From: a virus
Direction: 5' to 3' (one strand)
Virus record (IMG/VR): IMGVR_UViG_3300029286_000058
Coordinates: 1-50,754 of that record
Length of the DNA: 50,754 bases
Shown: piece by piece, positions 31,673 through 38,859 of the stretch
Layout of the letters: every line of letters starts with the position of its first letter
How positions within the stretch are numbered: the first letter of the stretch is position 1
The notes under the pieces: model-generated
Databases searched by the model: none
What the model saw: only the letters and a program-made list of their open reading frames with translations
Told to the model about the DNA's origin: nothing
Program-made: the position numbers and the translations under genes

Positions 31673-31948
31673 GGGGTTCGCTTTTAATTTCTTAATATGA
31701 TATTCTAATTCCTTTATGGTAAATTTATTCAAGTCCATAGCCATAACCTTAATTAAAGGGTCAAGAATATAGATTTCCTCTATTAACTTTTCTTTCCCGG
31801 GTTCTACTATCCCGGCTTTAAGAATATCGCCCTTTAATTCCTTGATTCTATGCTCTAATTCTAATCTTTCCGGGCTACCCGGTCTACATTTTAATTTTAA
31901 TTTCTTTAATTCCCGGATTCCTCTTTTAATCTCTTTAATTTCTGACAT
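31655..31948 (-). CDS. charged helical protein, unknown
   Basis: A 97-residue, very charged helical protein (EIKRGIRELKKLKLK, ERLELEHRIKELKG, KELEYHIKKLKAN). GAGGGG precedes the ATG at 31948. It ends in TAG within the promoter of the next unit. Coiled coil likely; function unknown. Confidence 0.5.
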   Translation of the reverse strand: MSEIKEIKRGIRELKKLKLKCRPGSPERLELEHRIKELKGDILKAGIVEPGKEKLIEEIYILDPLIKVMAMDLNKFTIKELEYHIKKLKANPLTKGH

Positions 31949-31949
31949 T

Positions 31950-32108
31950 TTATCCCCTCTCAATAGGTTTTACTAAAATATCTCTTACTCCCCTAAGTCT
32001 TAATTCGTTTATGTAACTAAGGGCTTGTCTATAAGTCGCCCCGGATATATAAACCCTCTCGGCTTGTGTAACTCTCCAATTCTTTTTTAAATAGATTTTA
32101 GTATTCAT
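31950..32108 (-). CDS. small basic protein, unknown
   Basis: A 52-residue ORF (MNTKIYLKKNWRVTQAERVYISG...) with AGGAG before the ATG. The arrangement strand-turn-helix resembles other phage early mini-proteins. Overlaps the upstream gene by eleven bases. Confidence 0.5.
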   Translation of the reverse strand: MNTKIYLKKNWRVTQAERVYISGATYRQALSYINELRLRGVRDILVKPIERG

Positions 32109-32301
32109 TATATTTTCTCCTGTATATTATATCGCCTTTAGAATTCATAAACCCTCTATCTATTAGAGATAATGCAAATTTACCAAAACCTAATTCCCAA
32201 ACTCTCCCGGTTCGCAAAAGTAAGCTGAATAAATCTAATACCGCTTGTCCTCTTAAAGTTCCGGCTTTATATTTCTCTATGCTTTCCAATTCGTTAATCA
32301 T
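32098..32301 (-). CDS. small phage protein, paralogue of 32634-32858
   Basis: A 67-residue protein with LLRTGRVWELG, FALSLIDRGFM and GDIIYRR. The same pattern (a helix, then L-x-L-I-x-x-G-[FY]-[IM], then G-x-I) is seen in the gene at 32634-32858, so the two are diverged paralogues of one common phage family. Function unknown. Confidence 0.55.
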   Translation of the reverse strand: MINELESIEKYKAGTLRGQAVLDLFSLLLRTGRVWELGFGKFALSLIDRGFMNSKGDIIYRRKYNEY

Positions 32302-32374
32302 TATATACCCCGGCTCTTGATTCGTTTTCGAGTGCTAACCCCTTAAATAAATTATCTAAAATTAAATCCCACAT
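32294..32374 (-). CDS. 26-residue peptide
   Basis: ORF MWDLILDNLFKGLALENES... with AAAGGGGG before the ATG and an eight-base overlap into the next gene. It could be a leader or a tiny protein. Only the SD and packing support it. Confidence 0.35.
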   Translation of the reverse strand: MWDLILDNLFKGLALENESRAGVYND

Positions 32375-32388
32375 AGTAACCCCCTTTT

Positions 32389-32637
32389 TTAGTAACCTAA
32401 ATTTTTAATTACTTCTCTAAATTTATTTCCGGTTGACCCGGCAAATCTTTCGGCGATAACTTTTAATAAAATTGTTTCAAATTCAAACCTTTCCCAAGTT
32501 CTATTCAAGTAACAAATTTTAGTTTTATATACAGAAAATCCATTACTGCATAAATTCGCTATATGCTTAAATCCGTTTCTAGTTCCTACTGAATCACACA
32601 CTACACTAAATCTTTCGTCTAAATTAAATATTTTCAT
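32389..32637 (-). CDS. small protein, unknown
   Basis: An 82-residue protein with the N terminus MKIFNLDERFSVVCDSVG and a helical second half (ETILLKVIAERFAG). The DNA-level CCGG count is high here too. Overlaps the upstream gene by four bases. No family recognised. Confidence 0.5.
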   Translation of the reverse strand: MKIFNLDERFSVVCDSVGTRNGFKHIANLCSNGFSVYKTKICYLNRTWERFEFETILLKVIAERFAGSTGNKFREVIKNLGY

Positions 32638-32858
32638 TTTTCCACCTCGTCAAATTCTTTTAAAATCTCCCCGGAATTCGATATATAGCCGGATTCTATT
32701 AAAGCCCTTGCGGTTCTCTGATAACTTCCTTGTAACGTGCATATCATATTGCTTTTAATCAATTCACTGAATAAAATTAATATATCATTTTCCTTTAACT
32801 CCCCGGATTCATAGCTGATTATGTTTCCCACAAAATCATAAAACTTTGCTTTTGACAT
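32634..32858 (-). CDS. small phage protein, paralogue of 32098-32301
   Basis: A 74-residue protein with LFSELIKSNMICTLQGSYQ, ARALIESGYISNSGEI. LQGxYxRxAxxLIxxGYI is recurrent among phage early proteins of unknown function. It is the first gene after the promoter at 32901-32929. Confidence 0.6.
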   Translation of the reverse strand: MSKAKFYDFVGNIISYESGELKENDILILFSELIKSNMICTLQGSYQRTARALIESGYISNSGEILKEFDEVEK

Positions 32859-32900
32859 TTTAGCCCTCGCTTTTAATGTTTCCTTTTCTGCCTACGATTA

Positions 32901-32929
32901 AATATAACATATTTTTAACCATTTTTCAA
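32901..32929 (-). promoter_or_regulatory. sigma-70-type promoter
   Basis: Minus strand: TTGAAA (32924-32929), 17 bases, TATATT (32901-32906). The sequence around and after the -10 (TGTTATATTTAATCGTAGGC) closely resembles the promoter at 34562-34590 (TGTTATAGTTAATTGTAGGC). The -35 overlaps the end of the upstream gene. Confidence 0.65.
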
Positions 32930-33297
32930 GCCCTCTTATCAATATATTTTATAGCCCGGAATAAGCAAACTACTGGGAATCCATTATCCCCGGATATACC
33001 CATATAACCCAATTTTTTGACTTGTTTTAATAAATCATTAAAATTAAATTTATCTTTTAAACCTTTTAAATCTTTTTCTAAATTATAAATCTTGCCCGGC
33101 TCAACTTCTGCAATATAGCAAAATTTTGTGCCGGATAAAAAATATTCCTTGCCTTTTCCTATATAGAAAAAACTGCGGTTTAAATCTGATTCCCTTGCGG
33201 ATTCTTTTGTATAATAATTAAGCCCAAAGTATTTAGGCTCAATTTTTCCTTTAAAATCCCGGTTTGAATAATGATATATTTGAATTTTTTTAGCCAT
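32926..33297 (-). CDS. conserved-looking phage protein, unknown
   Basis: A 123-residue protein: IQIYHYSNRDFKGKI, YFGLNYYT, a Ser/Arg block (ARESDLNRSFFYIG), CYIAEVEPGKIYNL, and KKLGYMGISGDNGFPVV. The HYS/YFG/R-S-F-F-Y pattern recalls ADP-ribosyltransferase-like or RES-type folds in layout, but no catalytic set can be confirmed. Confidence 0.5.
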   Translation of the reverse strand: MAKKIQIYHYSNRDFKGKIEPKYFGLNYYTKESARESDLNRSFFYIGKGKEYFLSGTKFCYIAEVEPGKIYNLEKDLKGLKDKFNFNDLLKQVKKLGYMGISGDNGFPVVCLFRAIKYIDKRA

Positions 33298-33305
33298 TTT
33301 TCCGC

Positions 33306-33713
33306 CTATATAGTAGTAAAAATTTCTATATAATATCTTTTATTTTCTTGGTATATGGTCAAGCCGGAATATTGCTTCAATGTTTCCCGGATTGATTGCT
33401 TTAAATTATCCCGGCTAACTTCTTTAATGATTCTATGCGGTAGAATAGTAATTTTATCCCTAGAATAATAAATATATCCTATATTGCCTATTTTATAAAA
33501 TATACATTCTTGCGGTTTTCCATTAGTTTTAATCCGCTTTAACAAGTCAAGGTAATTAAAAAAGTTATTTTCATAATAAAGCCCATTAATTACTTGGTTA
33601 TATTCTAAAGAGTTAATATAATCTTTTTCTACCTTGCCGGCTTCGTTAATCCAATAACCCCGGCAATTAGAATCTTTTTTACTTCCTGGAATGTATACAA
33701 TAGGTTTAATCAT
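33306..33713 (-). CDS. protein of unknown function
   Basis: A 135-residue protein from the ATG at 33713 (AAAGGGG upstream). Beta-rich N-terminal half (PIVYIPGSKKDSN, GYWINEAGKVEKDY) and a helical middle. No motif recognised. High CCGG density at the DNA level. Confidence 0.5.
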   Translation of the reverse strand: MIKPIVYIPGSKKDSNCRGYWINEAGKVEKDYINSLEYNQVINGLYYENNFFNYLDLLKRIKTNGKPQECIFYKIGNIGYIYYSRDKITILPHRIIKEVSRDNLKQSIRETLKQYSGLTIYQENKRYYIEIFTTI

Positions 33714-33714
33714 T

Positions 33715-34089
33715 TTAGCCCCTTTGGTATAACTCATTTTTCAATGTTATATGATTATCTTCTGCGGAATTAATATATAGAGTTATAATCTCTTTATATT
33801 GATTAATAACTAAAACTAAATCAATGCCGGGGTTATAATTTACCCGGTAACAACTTTTTTCCGGCTCTTTAGTTAAATCATTCAAATAATACTCGAAAAT
33901 CTGCTCCGGTAATAAATTTAAATTGCGGATATATAATAAAATTGATTCTAAATCAATAACTCTATACTTTAAATTTTCTAAACAATGCTCCGAATAACCC
34001 CATCTAAGCCTATTTAGCCGGGAAGTAAAGCCCTCAAGAGCTTTTTTATGGGCTAAATTGGTATAAACTTCAACATGATATCTTAACAT
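33715..34089 (-). CDS. protein of unknown function
   Basis: A 124-residue protein (MLRYHVEVYTNLAHKKALEG...), with helix (IDLESILLYIRNLNLLPEQI) and a strand-rich C-terminal part (IDLVLVINQYKEIITLYIN). AAAGGGG precedes the ATG. It overlaps nothing and lies one base before the next gene. No family recognised. Confidence 0.5.
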   Translation of the reverse strand: MLRYHVEVYTNLAHKKALEGFTSRLNRLRWGYSEHCLENLKYRVIDLESILLYIRNLNLLPEQIFEYYLNDLTKEPEKSCYRVNYNPGIDLVLVINQYKEIITLYINSAEDNHITLKNELYQRG

Positions 34090-34103
34090 TTTATATCCCC
34101 TTT

Positions 34104-34163
34104 TTAATTACTCCCGGCTTTAATCGATAAACTCAGTTTAATATTTTTAACAATTTTAATCAT
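34104..34163 (-). CDS. possible 19-residue peptide
   Basis: ORF MIKIVKNIKLSLSIKAGSN with AAAGGGG before the ATG, overlapping the upstream stop by eight bases. Basic, amphipathic. Too short for confidence; it may be only an accident of packing. Confidence 0.25.
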   Translation of the reverse strand: MIKIVKNIKLSLSIKAGSN

Positions 34164-34296
34164 TATAAACCCCTTTTTTTAAATTATCTAATAAATAGTT
34201 TAATTCCAATTGATAATGATAATAAAAAATCATAGAATAATCATTACCTTTAATCCTTGCATAAATAGATTCAATTTTATTGAGTAATTCTAACAT
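34156..34296 (-). CDS. small helical protein, unknown
   Basis: A 46-residue ORF (MLELLNKIESIYARIKGNDY...) with GGGGATTAAAA before the ATG. Helical with aromatic residues. It lies two bases after the first gene of the operon. Confidence 0.45.
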   Translation of the reverse strand: MLELLNKIESIYARIKGNDYSMIFYYHYQLELNYLLDNLKKGVYND

Positions 34297-34298
34297 TT

Positions 34299-34532
34299 TT
34301 AATCCCCTATTCTTTTAATACCATAATGATATTCGGATTCAATAATTCTAGCCTTTAAAAGATTATCGTTTAATCCGTTATGTATACTAACTTTTAATCC
34401 CTCGATAATGTAGCCCTCATCAATAACATCATTAGAAGTTAATCCATTATCTTTCATTAAATCTTCGTGCCTAGCAAAAGTTCCTATTGCTTTTAATTCT
34501 TTTCCTGATTTTGTTATTATGTATTTTACCAT
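34299..34532 (-). CDS. first early-operon protein, unknown
   Basis: A 77-residue protein (MVKYIITKSGKELKAIGTF...), acidic and mixed alpha/beta. It is the first gene behind the strongest promoter in the window, so it is probably expressed immediately on infection. Such proteins often target host functions; no motif identifies one here. Confidence 0.5.
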   Translation of the reverse strand: MVKYIITKSGKELKAIGTFARHEDLMKDNGLTSNDVIDEGYIIEGLKVSIHNGLNDNLLKARIIESEYHYGIKRIGD

Positions 34533-34561
34533 TTTAATTACTCCTCTTTTGCCTACAATTA

Positions 34562-34590
34562 ACTATAACATTTTTAAAAGGCTTTGTCAA
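34562..34590 (-). promoter_or_regulatory. strong sigma-70-type early promoter
   Basis: Minus strand: TTGACA (34585-34590), exactly 17 bases, TATAGT (34562-34567), with TG one base before the -10. The -35 sits in CCCTTGACAAAG, a wording shared with the promoter at 31.6 kb. This is the outermost leftward promoter and would start the whole minus-strand operon. Confidence 0.8.
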
Positions 34591-34599
34591 GGGCTAGAG

Positions 34600-35578
34600 C
34601 AAAAATAATTAAAATATTTTTAGGGATAGTTAAAACAAGATAATCATTAAAAATAAAGCCGGATAATTAATTATGCTAAGATAAGAGATAATAAAATAGT
34701 TTTAATGAGTTAATAATAAATCATTCTATTGAGTTAATTTATAAAACTGGCAAAGCCCAAACTTACCTAGACTTACTTGTGAATTATAATTTATTTATAA
34801 TAATAAATCATAACTGAAGCATTGGCAATCGATTATAAATTCTTATAACTTATTGCAATCATTAGAGATAGCCCGGCAGGTTAAAATTAGCAACTAAAAC
34901 CACTTTTAATTTTACCCGATAGACTGTTTGCTCATGAGAAGAAATTAATTTTTCCATTCCAATAAATATAAAATCAATAACACCATCATGTTACATTAAT
35001 TATTTAATAAAAATCCCATGCATCCATCATTATTGGTCAATCTCTGGCGAATAATTATATATTATTTCTTATATATTATTGCTATTATTAATCTTATATT
35101 AATATTTAGTCTGACAAATCCTCTGTCAGTAATTTATTGCTCGGTAAATTATCTATTCCGTTGCCAAAAATTCCCTCACACCCGTAAGGAAAAATATAGC
35201 GTAACTCTACTAAATAACGAGAGTTACAACAATTAGCAAAATCAAGCACAAACCTTCCCCAGTGGGGTTATATTTAGCAAAAAGGTATATATCCTACTTT
35301 TACCAATAATATACGTTTCCAGTTCATCGAATTAAGAAATTTAATGTATTCTTTCTGCTTATGCGGGATGTTAAATTTAGCAATAAGTCTAATCTATATC
35401 ACTTTGCCAACATCGGCAAACAGATGTGCGTATCCTTTTTTTATATGTTTTGCCAAAATACTATATAAAGTGTATATATTCTTCTTAAATTCTATATATC
35501 ACATGAAACTACTAATTTGCTGCCAGTGAATACTAAATTAGTATTTACATAATGTACTGCAATCAGTAATGTTATAAA
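34600..35578. other. gene-free AT-rich divergent region, part 1
   Basis: No ORF here has both a ribosome-binding site and a plausible protein. The stretch is very AT-rich. It contains recurring TTTAGCAA/TTTGCCAA words (around 35229, 35270, 35373, 35400, 35450), a CCGG at 34660 and another near 34870, and an inverted repeat at 35201-35227. Together with its position between the divergent gene blocks this suggests control or replication signals. Confidence 0.5.
35201..35227. repeat. 8-bp inverted repeat
   Basis: GTAACTCT (35201-35208) and AGAGTTAC (35220-35227) are perfect complements separated by 11 bases. This could be an operator or a hairpin. It lies in the gene-free region left of the TCTACC array. 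Confidence 0.55.
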
Positions 35579-35837
35579 TCTACCTACCATCTACCAGCAA
35601 TCTACCCATTATCTACCTTCTCAAGTCAGGTAGAAGTGAGGTAGAAGTTAGTAGATTCGGGTAGAAGTAGTCTTTATCACAACGATAAATTACAATACAA
35701 TCTCTGCATGCGTATAGTTTCTACCCTATTTCTACCTTTTTATAAGTGTTAACGATTTCAATAGGTTACGAGTTTCTACCTAGTTTCTACTATTTAAGGG
35801 TAGATGAAGGTAGATACTAAATCTACCTCAATCTACC
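35579..35837. repeat. TCTACC/GGTAGA hexamer array (iteron-like; candidate origin)
   Basis: At least 14 exact copies of TCTACC or its complement in about 260 bases, plus TCTACT and AGTAGA variants. Plus-strand copies begin at 35579, 35590, 35601, 35612, 35720, 35731, 35775, 35822 and 35832; complement copies begin at 35629, 35640, 35660, 35799 and 35809. The first four are spaced exactly 11 bases, about one helical turn, and 35629/35640, 35720/35731 are also 11 apart. Copies face both ways and a very AT-rich tract follows at 36.06-36.17 kb. This fits an initiator or regulator binding array at a replication origin in the divergent gap. Confidence 0.7.
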
Positions 35838-36680
35838 TAATTAGTTTTATATCAAGCATCAATCTTAGATTTGCCGAGCCGAGTTTCCCCCAGCCCCCCA
35901 GGATTATGTAAGTCGACCAATATGAGGAGATTATGATTGTTATTCTCCGCATAGCCTTGCGGATGTTCGTTTGGAAGGGATAAACAAATTGGGCGGATTA
36001 TACGTGGAGCGCTTTTTAGCGACACCTAATTAGATTTATGGTTTATATAAATCTAATTAAAAACAAAAGGTTTTCTTAAATAATTGTTATTGATTACTTA
36101 TATTCTAATTAATGATTATTAATATATTATATAATCAATGACTTATATAAGGCTGAGATAAGATTAATTAAATTGGTCAATATAACGTGTTTTATTATTT
36201 TGTGAGTGTGCGGGGGCATTTTGCCAGAAATTGCTTCATATAAAGCAGTCTATTCATTGTAACTTGAAAAATATTATATAGCCTGAAAAAATTTAACGAT
36301 TGATTTTATGAAATGGTTAAAATTGAGCGATATAATCAATCTATTTGTTAAATAACTCATATAACGATGATATATCTATATATATTGCAACATGTTATAT
36401 AATTTACATAACTATAATGATTGCAATATGATACATAAATTACTAAGTGTAATGATATCAACGAGTTAAGTAATCTTTTTACATAACTCAAGTTGTTTCA
36501 AGTATTTAAAGAATAAACGGGAGTTTTTTAAAAATAATTTGGAGCATTATTATAAGTGTATTAATAACAATAGGTTATGATATAAATTATTTTTAGGTTG
36601 CCCCTTGACTTTCGACTCAAAAACCGCAAACTTCTTGTATAGAGGCATAAAGTTTTTAATCTTAAAATAGAAAGGGTTAT
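35838..36680. other. gene-free AT-rich divergent region, part 2
   Basis: No supported gene. A short hairpin CCGCA/TGCGG lies at 35947-35962. The tract 36060-36170 is almost pure A/T and could be a DNA-unwinding element for the neighbouring hexamer array. Near 36605-36643 are TTGACT and TATAGA, with poor spacing (27 bases), so a phage-sigma or other late promoter is possible but not established. An AGAAAGGG SD precedes the first plus-strand gene. Confidence 0.45.
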
Positions 36681-37187
36681 ATGACAGATTTAGAGTTTAA
36701 CTTATTTTTCAATATTCATCCAAAAGACCCGATTAAAGAGTATGCTGCGGAGTATTTTAAGTTACACACAGAACAGTCAGATATATCACGAAAAATTAGC
36801 CAAAAGGTTTATCGTGAAACACACCGATATCAGAAGAACGAAAGAGAACGGAACAGAAGAAATACCGATATAGTATATAGATTAAGACTTTATTTAGCTA
36901 GCAGAATATTAAATGTTTTGAAAGGGAAAACCAAATCCGACTCAACCACGAAATTAGTTGGCTGTAGTAGAGAATTTTTTAAGAAATATTTTCACTCAAA
37001 ATTTACATCGGGAATGACATGGGAAAGGTTCATGAACGGTGAAATTCACATAGACCACATAAGACCATGTGCATCGTTCGATTTATCGAAACCAGAAGAA
37101 CAAAGATTATGTTTTCACTATACGAACTTGTAGCCCTTATGGGCTAAAGATAATTTAATAAAAAGTAATAAATGTTCTTTTAAATAA
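36681..37187 (+). pseudogene. HNH homing endonuclease interrupted by an amber codon
   Basis: The frame encodes the DHI-PC HNH family over 168 positions: LASRILNVLKGKTKS, KLVGCSREFF, IHIDHIRPCASFDLS and CFHYTNL, then TAG at 37131-37133, then PLWAKDNLIKS to a TAA. Intact relatives all have NLQPLW, so the amber replaces a conserved Gln (CAG to TAG, one change). The catalytic core lies before the stop, so a truncated 150-residue product could still be active. It may also be decaying or suppressed. It is the first gene of the plus-strand block, placed just before the structured leader. Confidence 0.7.
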
Positions 37188-37579
37188 TTGTAAATTTAAT
37201 AAGGCTGATACTGGAAAATTCAGGGGGACTACCTCGACAAATGTCCAGCACAACGATAACCTTAAATAAATTTTAAAATAATATGAAGCAGACACTGATA
37301 AAACCAACTTGCCTATGGCATAAAGCGGTCAGCGAACAAGTCTTCATAATTTTTTTATAACTGCCAATAATTTTTCGGCAGACAAGTCATCTCATAGGGT
37401 ATGCGGACTGGGGATTCCTGGTCGACTGTTGGGATGCAGGTATATAGGGCAATCACTGCCAATGCGGGGGTTGCCCACCACATGTATCTACTAGAATTAA
37501 AATTATTAAAGTTAATGCTTAGGGCGAAGAAATTTTTTCGCTCTAATTGTGTTTACTAATTTTTAGAAAGGAAATTAAA
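37188..37579 (+). ncRNA. candidate structured leader RNA
   Basis: A gene-free stretch of about 390 bases, GC-richer than its surroundings. Pairings seen: TAAGG (37200-37204)/CCTTA (37260-37264) with TTTA/TAAA outside; TATGAAG (37282-37288)/CTTCATA (37342-37348), enclosing CTGA..CC/GG.TCAG (37295-37305/37327-37332) and a crossing ACTTG (37307-37311)/CAAGT (37337-37341), i.e. a pseudoknot or switch; CTGCC/GGCAG (37361-37381); ACTGGG/CCTGGT (37407-37422); GGGCAA/TTGCCC (37447-37476), directly followed by ACCA; and AGGGCGAA/TTCGCTCT (37521-37544). No known RNA family is recognised. It could control late transcription, translation or packaging. Confidence 0.6.
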
Positions 37580-38140
37580 TTGAATTTTAAAAATATTATC
37601 AATAAGATTGGATTATTCACGCTTCCGATAATCGGTGGATTATTGGGCGCACTTGGTGGCGCCGATAAGAGTTCCAAAAGTTATCGTAGATTTGTTCTTC
37701 CCGCATTATTAACTAGCTTTGCATTTAGTAATACTGAAAGTATATTTGTTCTTTCGATAATGACAATGAGCGGATGGTTAAGTATGGGTTACGGAATTCC
37801 TTCGTACACAGATGACATCGAAGAAAACTCATACGACAGCGGAAGTTTTCTTGGAAGATTTTTTTATAAATTATTTAAGAAAAATCATTTAATCGCTGAC
37901 ATAATGACCAGAGCGACTATAGGATTATTAATTGCAGTTTCATTTATTTCAATTCCGATTATAAAACATAATTGGCTAATTTATTCTGTAGGTAGTTTAG
38001 GAATTATTTTAACAAATGGTTTAATTAGTTTTAGAAATTTTGGAGTTTATAAATTATTCGGCAAAGAATTATCATGGGTAGAAACAATTAATTGGGGATT
38101 AATAACTTTATTTGGAACATTAATAATCTATTTAAAATAA
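37580..38140 (+). CDS. polytopic membrane protein
   Basis: A 186-residue protein from the TTG at 37580 (SD AAAGGA). Four or five hydrophobic helices are visible: LFTLPIIGGLLGALGG, FVLPALLTSFAF, IFVLSIMTMSGWLS, ATIGLLIAVSFISIPI and TINWGLITLFGTLIIYL. A hydrophilic loop (DDIEENSYDSGS) lies in the centre. It is the first intact late gene. A holin, envelope or DNA-entry role is possible; size is large for a holin. No family confirmed. Confidence 0.6.
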   Translation: MNFKNIINKIGLFTLPIIGGLLGALGGADKSSKSYRRFVLPALLTSFAFSNTESIFVLSIMTMSGWLSMGYGIPSYTDDIEENSYDSGSFLGRFFYKLFKKNHLIADIMTRATIGLLIAVSFISIPIIKHNWLIYSVGSLGIILTNGLISFRNFGVYKLFGKELSWVETINWGLITLFGTLIIYLK

Positions 38141-38156
38141 AAAGGAAAATAATAAA

Positions 38157-38498
38157 ATGAATATTTATGATTTCGAAATTGTAATATTAGATACTAAAAC
38201 AATCCCGCTAGAATTCTATACTGATTCTGGAAAAATCGATATTTCTGCATGGACTGTATTTTTTACGATGAAAGAAAAAATTACAGATTTGGATGCTGCT
38301 GCGAAAATTTCAAAAACAATAACCGTTCATGTTGACCCGACAAATGGTTATACTGAAATTCCATTAACTTCTGCGGATACCACACAAAATCCTGGAAATT
38401 ATGTTTATGATGTTCAGGTAAAATATTCTGGAGAAATTAAAACTATTTTAACAGGAACAATAACTATTCTTAGTGGAGTTACAATAAGAGTCGCCTAA
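38157..38498 (+). CDS. BppU-like N-terminal domain protein (baseplate/receptor-binding)
   Basis: A 113-residue beta-rich protein: ISAWTVFFTMKEKITDLDAAAKISK, DPTNGYTEIPLTSADT, NPGNYVYDVQVKYSGEIKT and ending LSGVTIRVA. This matches the small immunoglobulin-like domain found at the N terminus of baseplate or receptor-binding proteins. It stands alone here and is followed by collagen-like fibre genes. Function as an adaptor is inferred. Confidence 0.6.
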   Translation: MNIYDFEIVILDTKTIPLEFYTDSGKIDISAWTVFFTMKEKITDLDAAAKISKTITVHVDPTNGYTEIPLTSADTTQNPGNYVYDVQVKYSGEIKTILTGTITILSGVTIRVA

Positions 38499-38521
38499 AT
38501 TTCTAAAAGGAAAATTTAAAA

Positions 38522-38848
38522 ATGTCAGATAGAAATGTACATGTTAAATTAGAAAACCAAATTTTTAATTTTAAATTAGCAGATGAATGCATAAATTTTA
38601 AATTAAGAGATTGTGGTGTTGGTCCTGTAGGAGCCACCGGTACGACTGGTGCTGCTTCCACTGTTGTTGGACCTACCGGTGCTCAAGGTTTACCAGGAAC
38701 TACTGGAGCCACGGGTACAACCGGTGCAGCTACGGGAACTATGGACCATGCTGCATTAAATAATAAAGATTATGCTAACGCAGGACATACGGGATTTCAA
38801 GAAGAATTAGACTATATTTCAGAATATAAAGCATACGAAATTAATTAA
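38522..38848 (+). CDS. short collagen-like fibre protein
   Basis: A 108-residue protein: an N-terminal globular part ([15 protein letters not shown]), a Gly-X-Y stretch rich in GATGTTG (residues 35-70), and a C-terminal motif [21 protein letters not shown] of the kind seen in phage tail and fibre proteins. Together with the next two fibre genes it probably forms or trims a receptor-binding structure. Confidence 0.65.
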   Translation: MSDRNVHVKLENQIFNFKLADECINFKLRDCGVGPVGATGTTGAASTVVGPTGAQGLPGTTGATGTTGAATGTMDHAALNNKDYANAGHTGFQEELDYISEYKAYEIN

Positions 38849-38859
38849 GGAGAAATAAA

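Noticed and set aside
35018-35529. Two plus-strand ORFs of 60-72 codons in the divergent gap
   Set aside because: Neither has a ribosome-binding site; translation is low-complexity hydrophobic sequence typical of AT-rich non-coding DNA.
35579-35837. CRISPR array
   Set aside because: Repeat units are hexamers in both orientations with irregular spacing, not 23-50 bp direct repeats with unique spacers, and no cas genes are present.
37131-37133. General TAG-to-glutamine recoding of the genome
   Set aside because: The large late genes have no internal TAG, TAG serves as a normal stop for several genes, and no suppressor tRNA is visible. One amber in a homing gene is better explained by mutation.
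37200-37480. tmRNA gene
   Set aside because: The 5' GGCTGATACTGGA resembles tmRNA, but no 3' acceptor strand pairs with it, no T-arm consensus is present, and there is no tag-coding frame ending in an ALAA-like peptide.
37140-37560. Group I or II intron around the HNH gene
   Set aside because: No P/Q/R/S core or domain V sequence is seen, there is no upstream exon, and all other homing genes in the window are freestanding.
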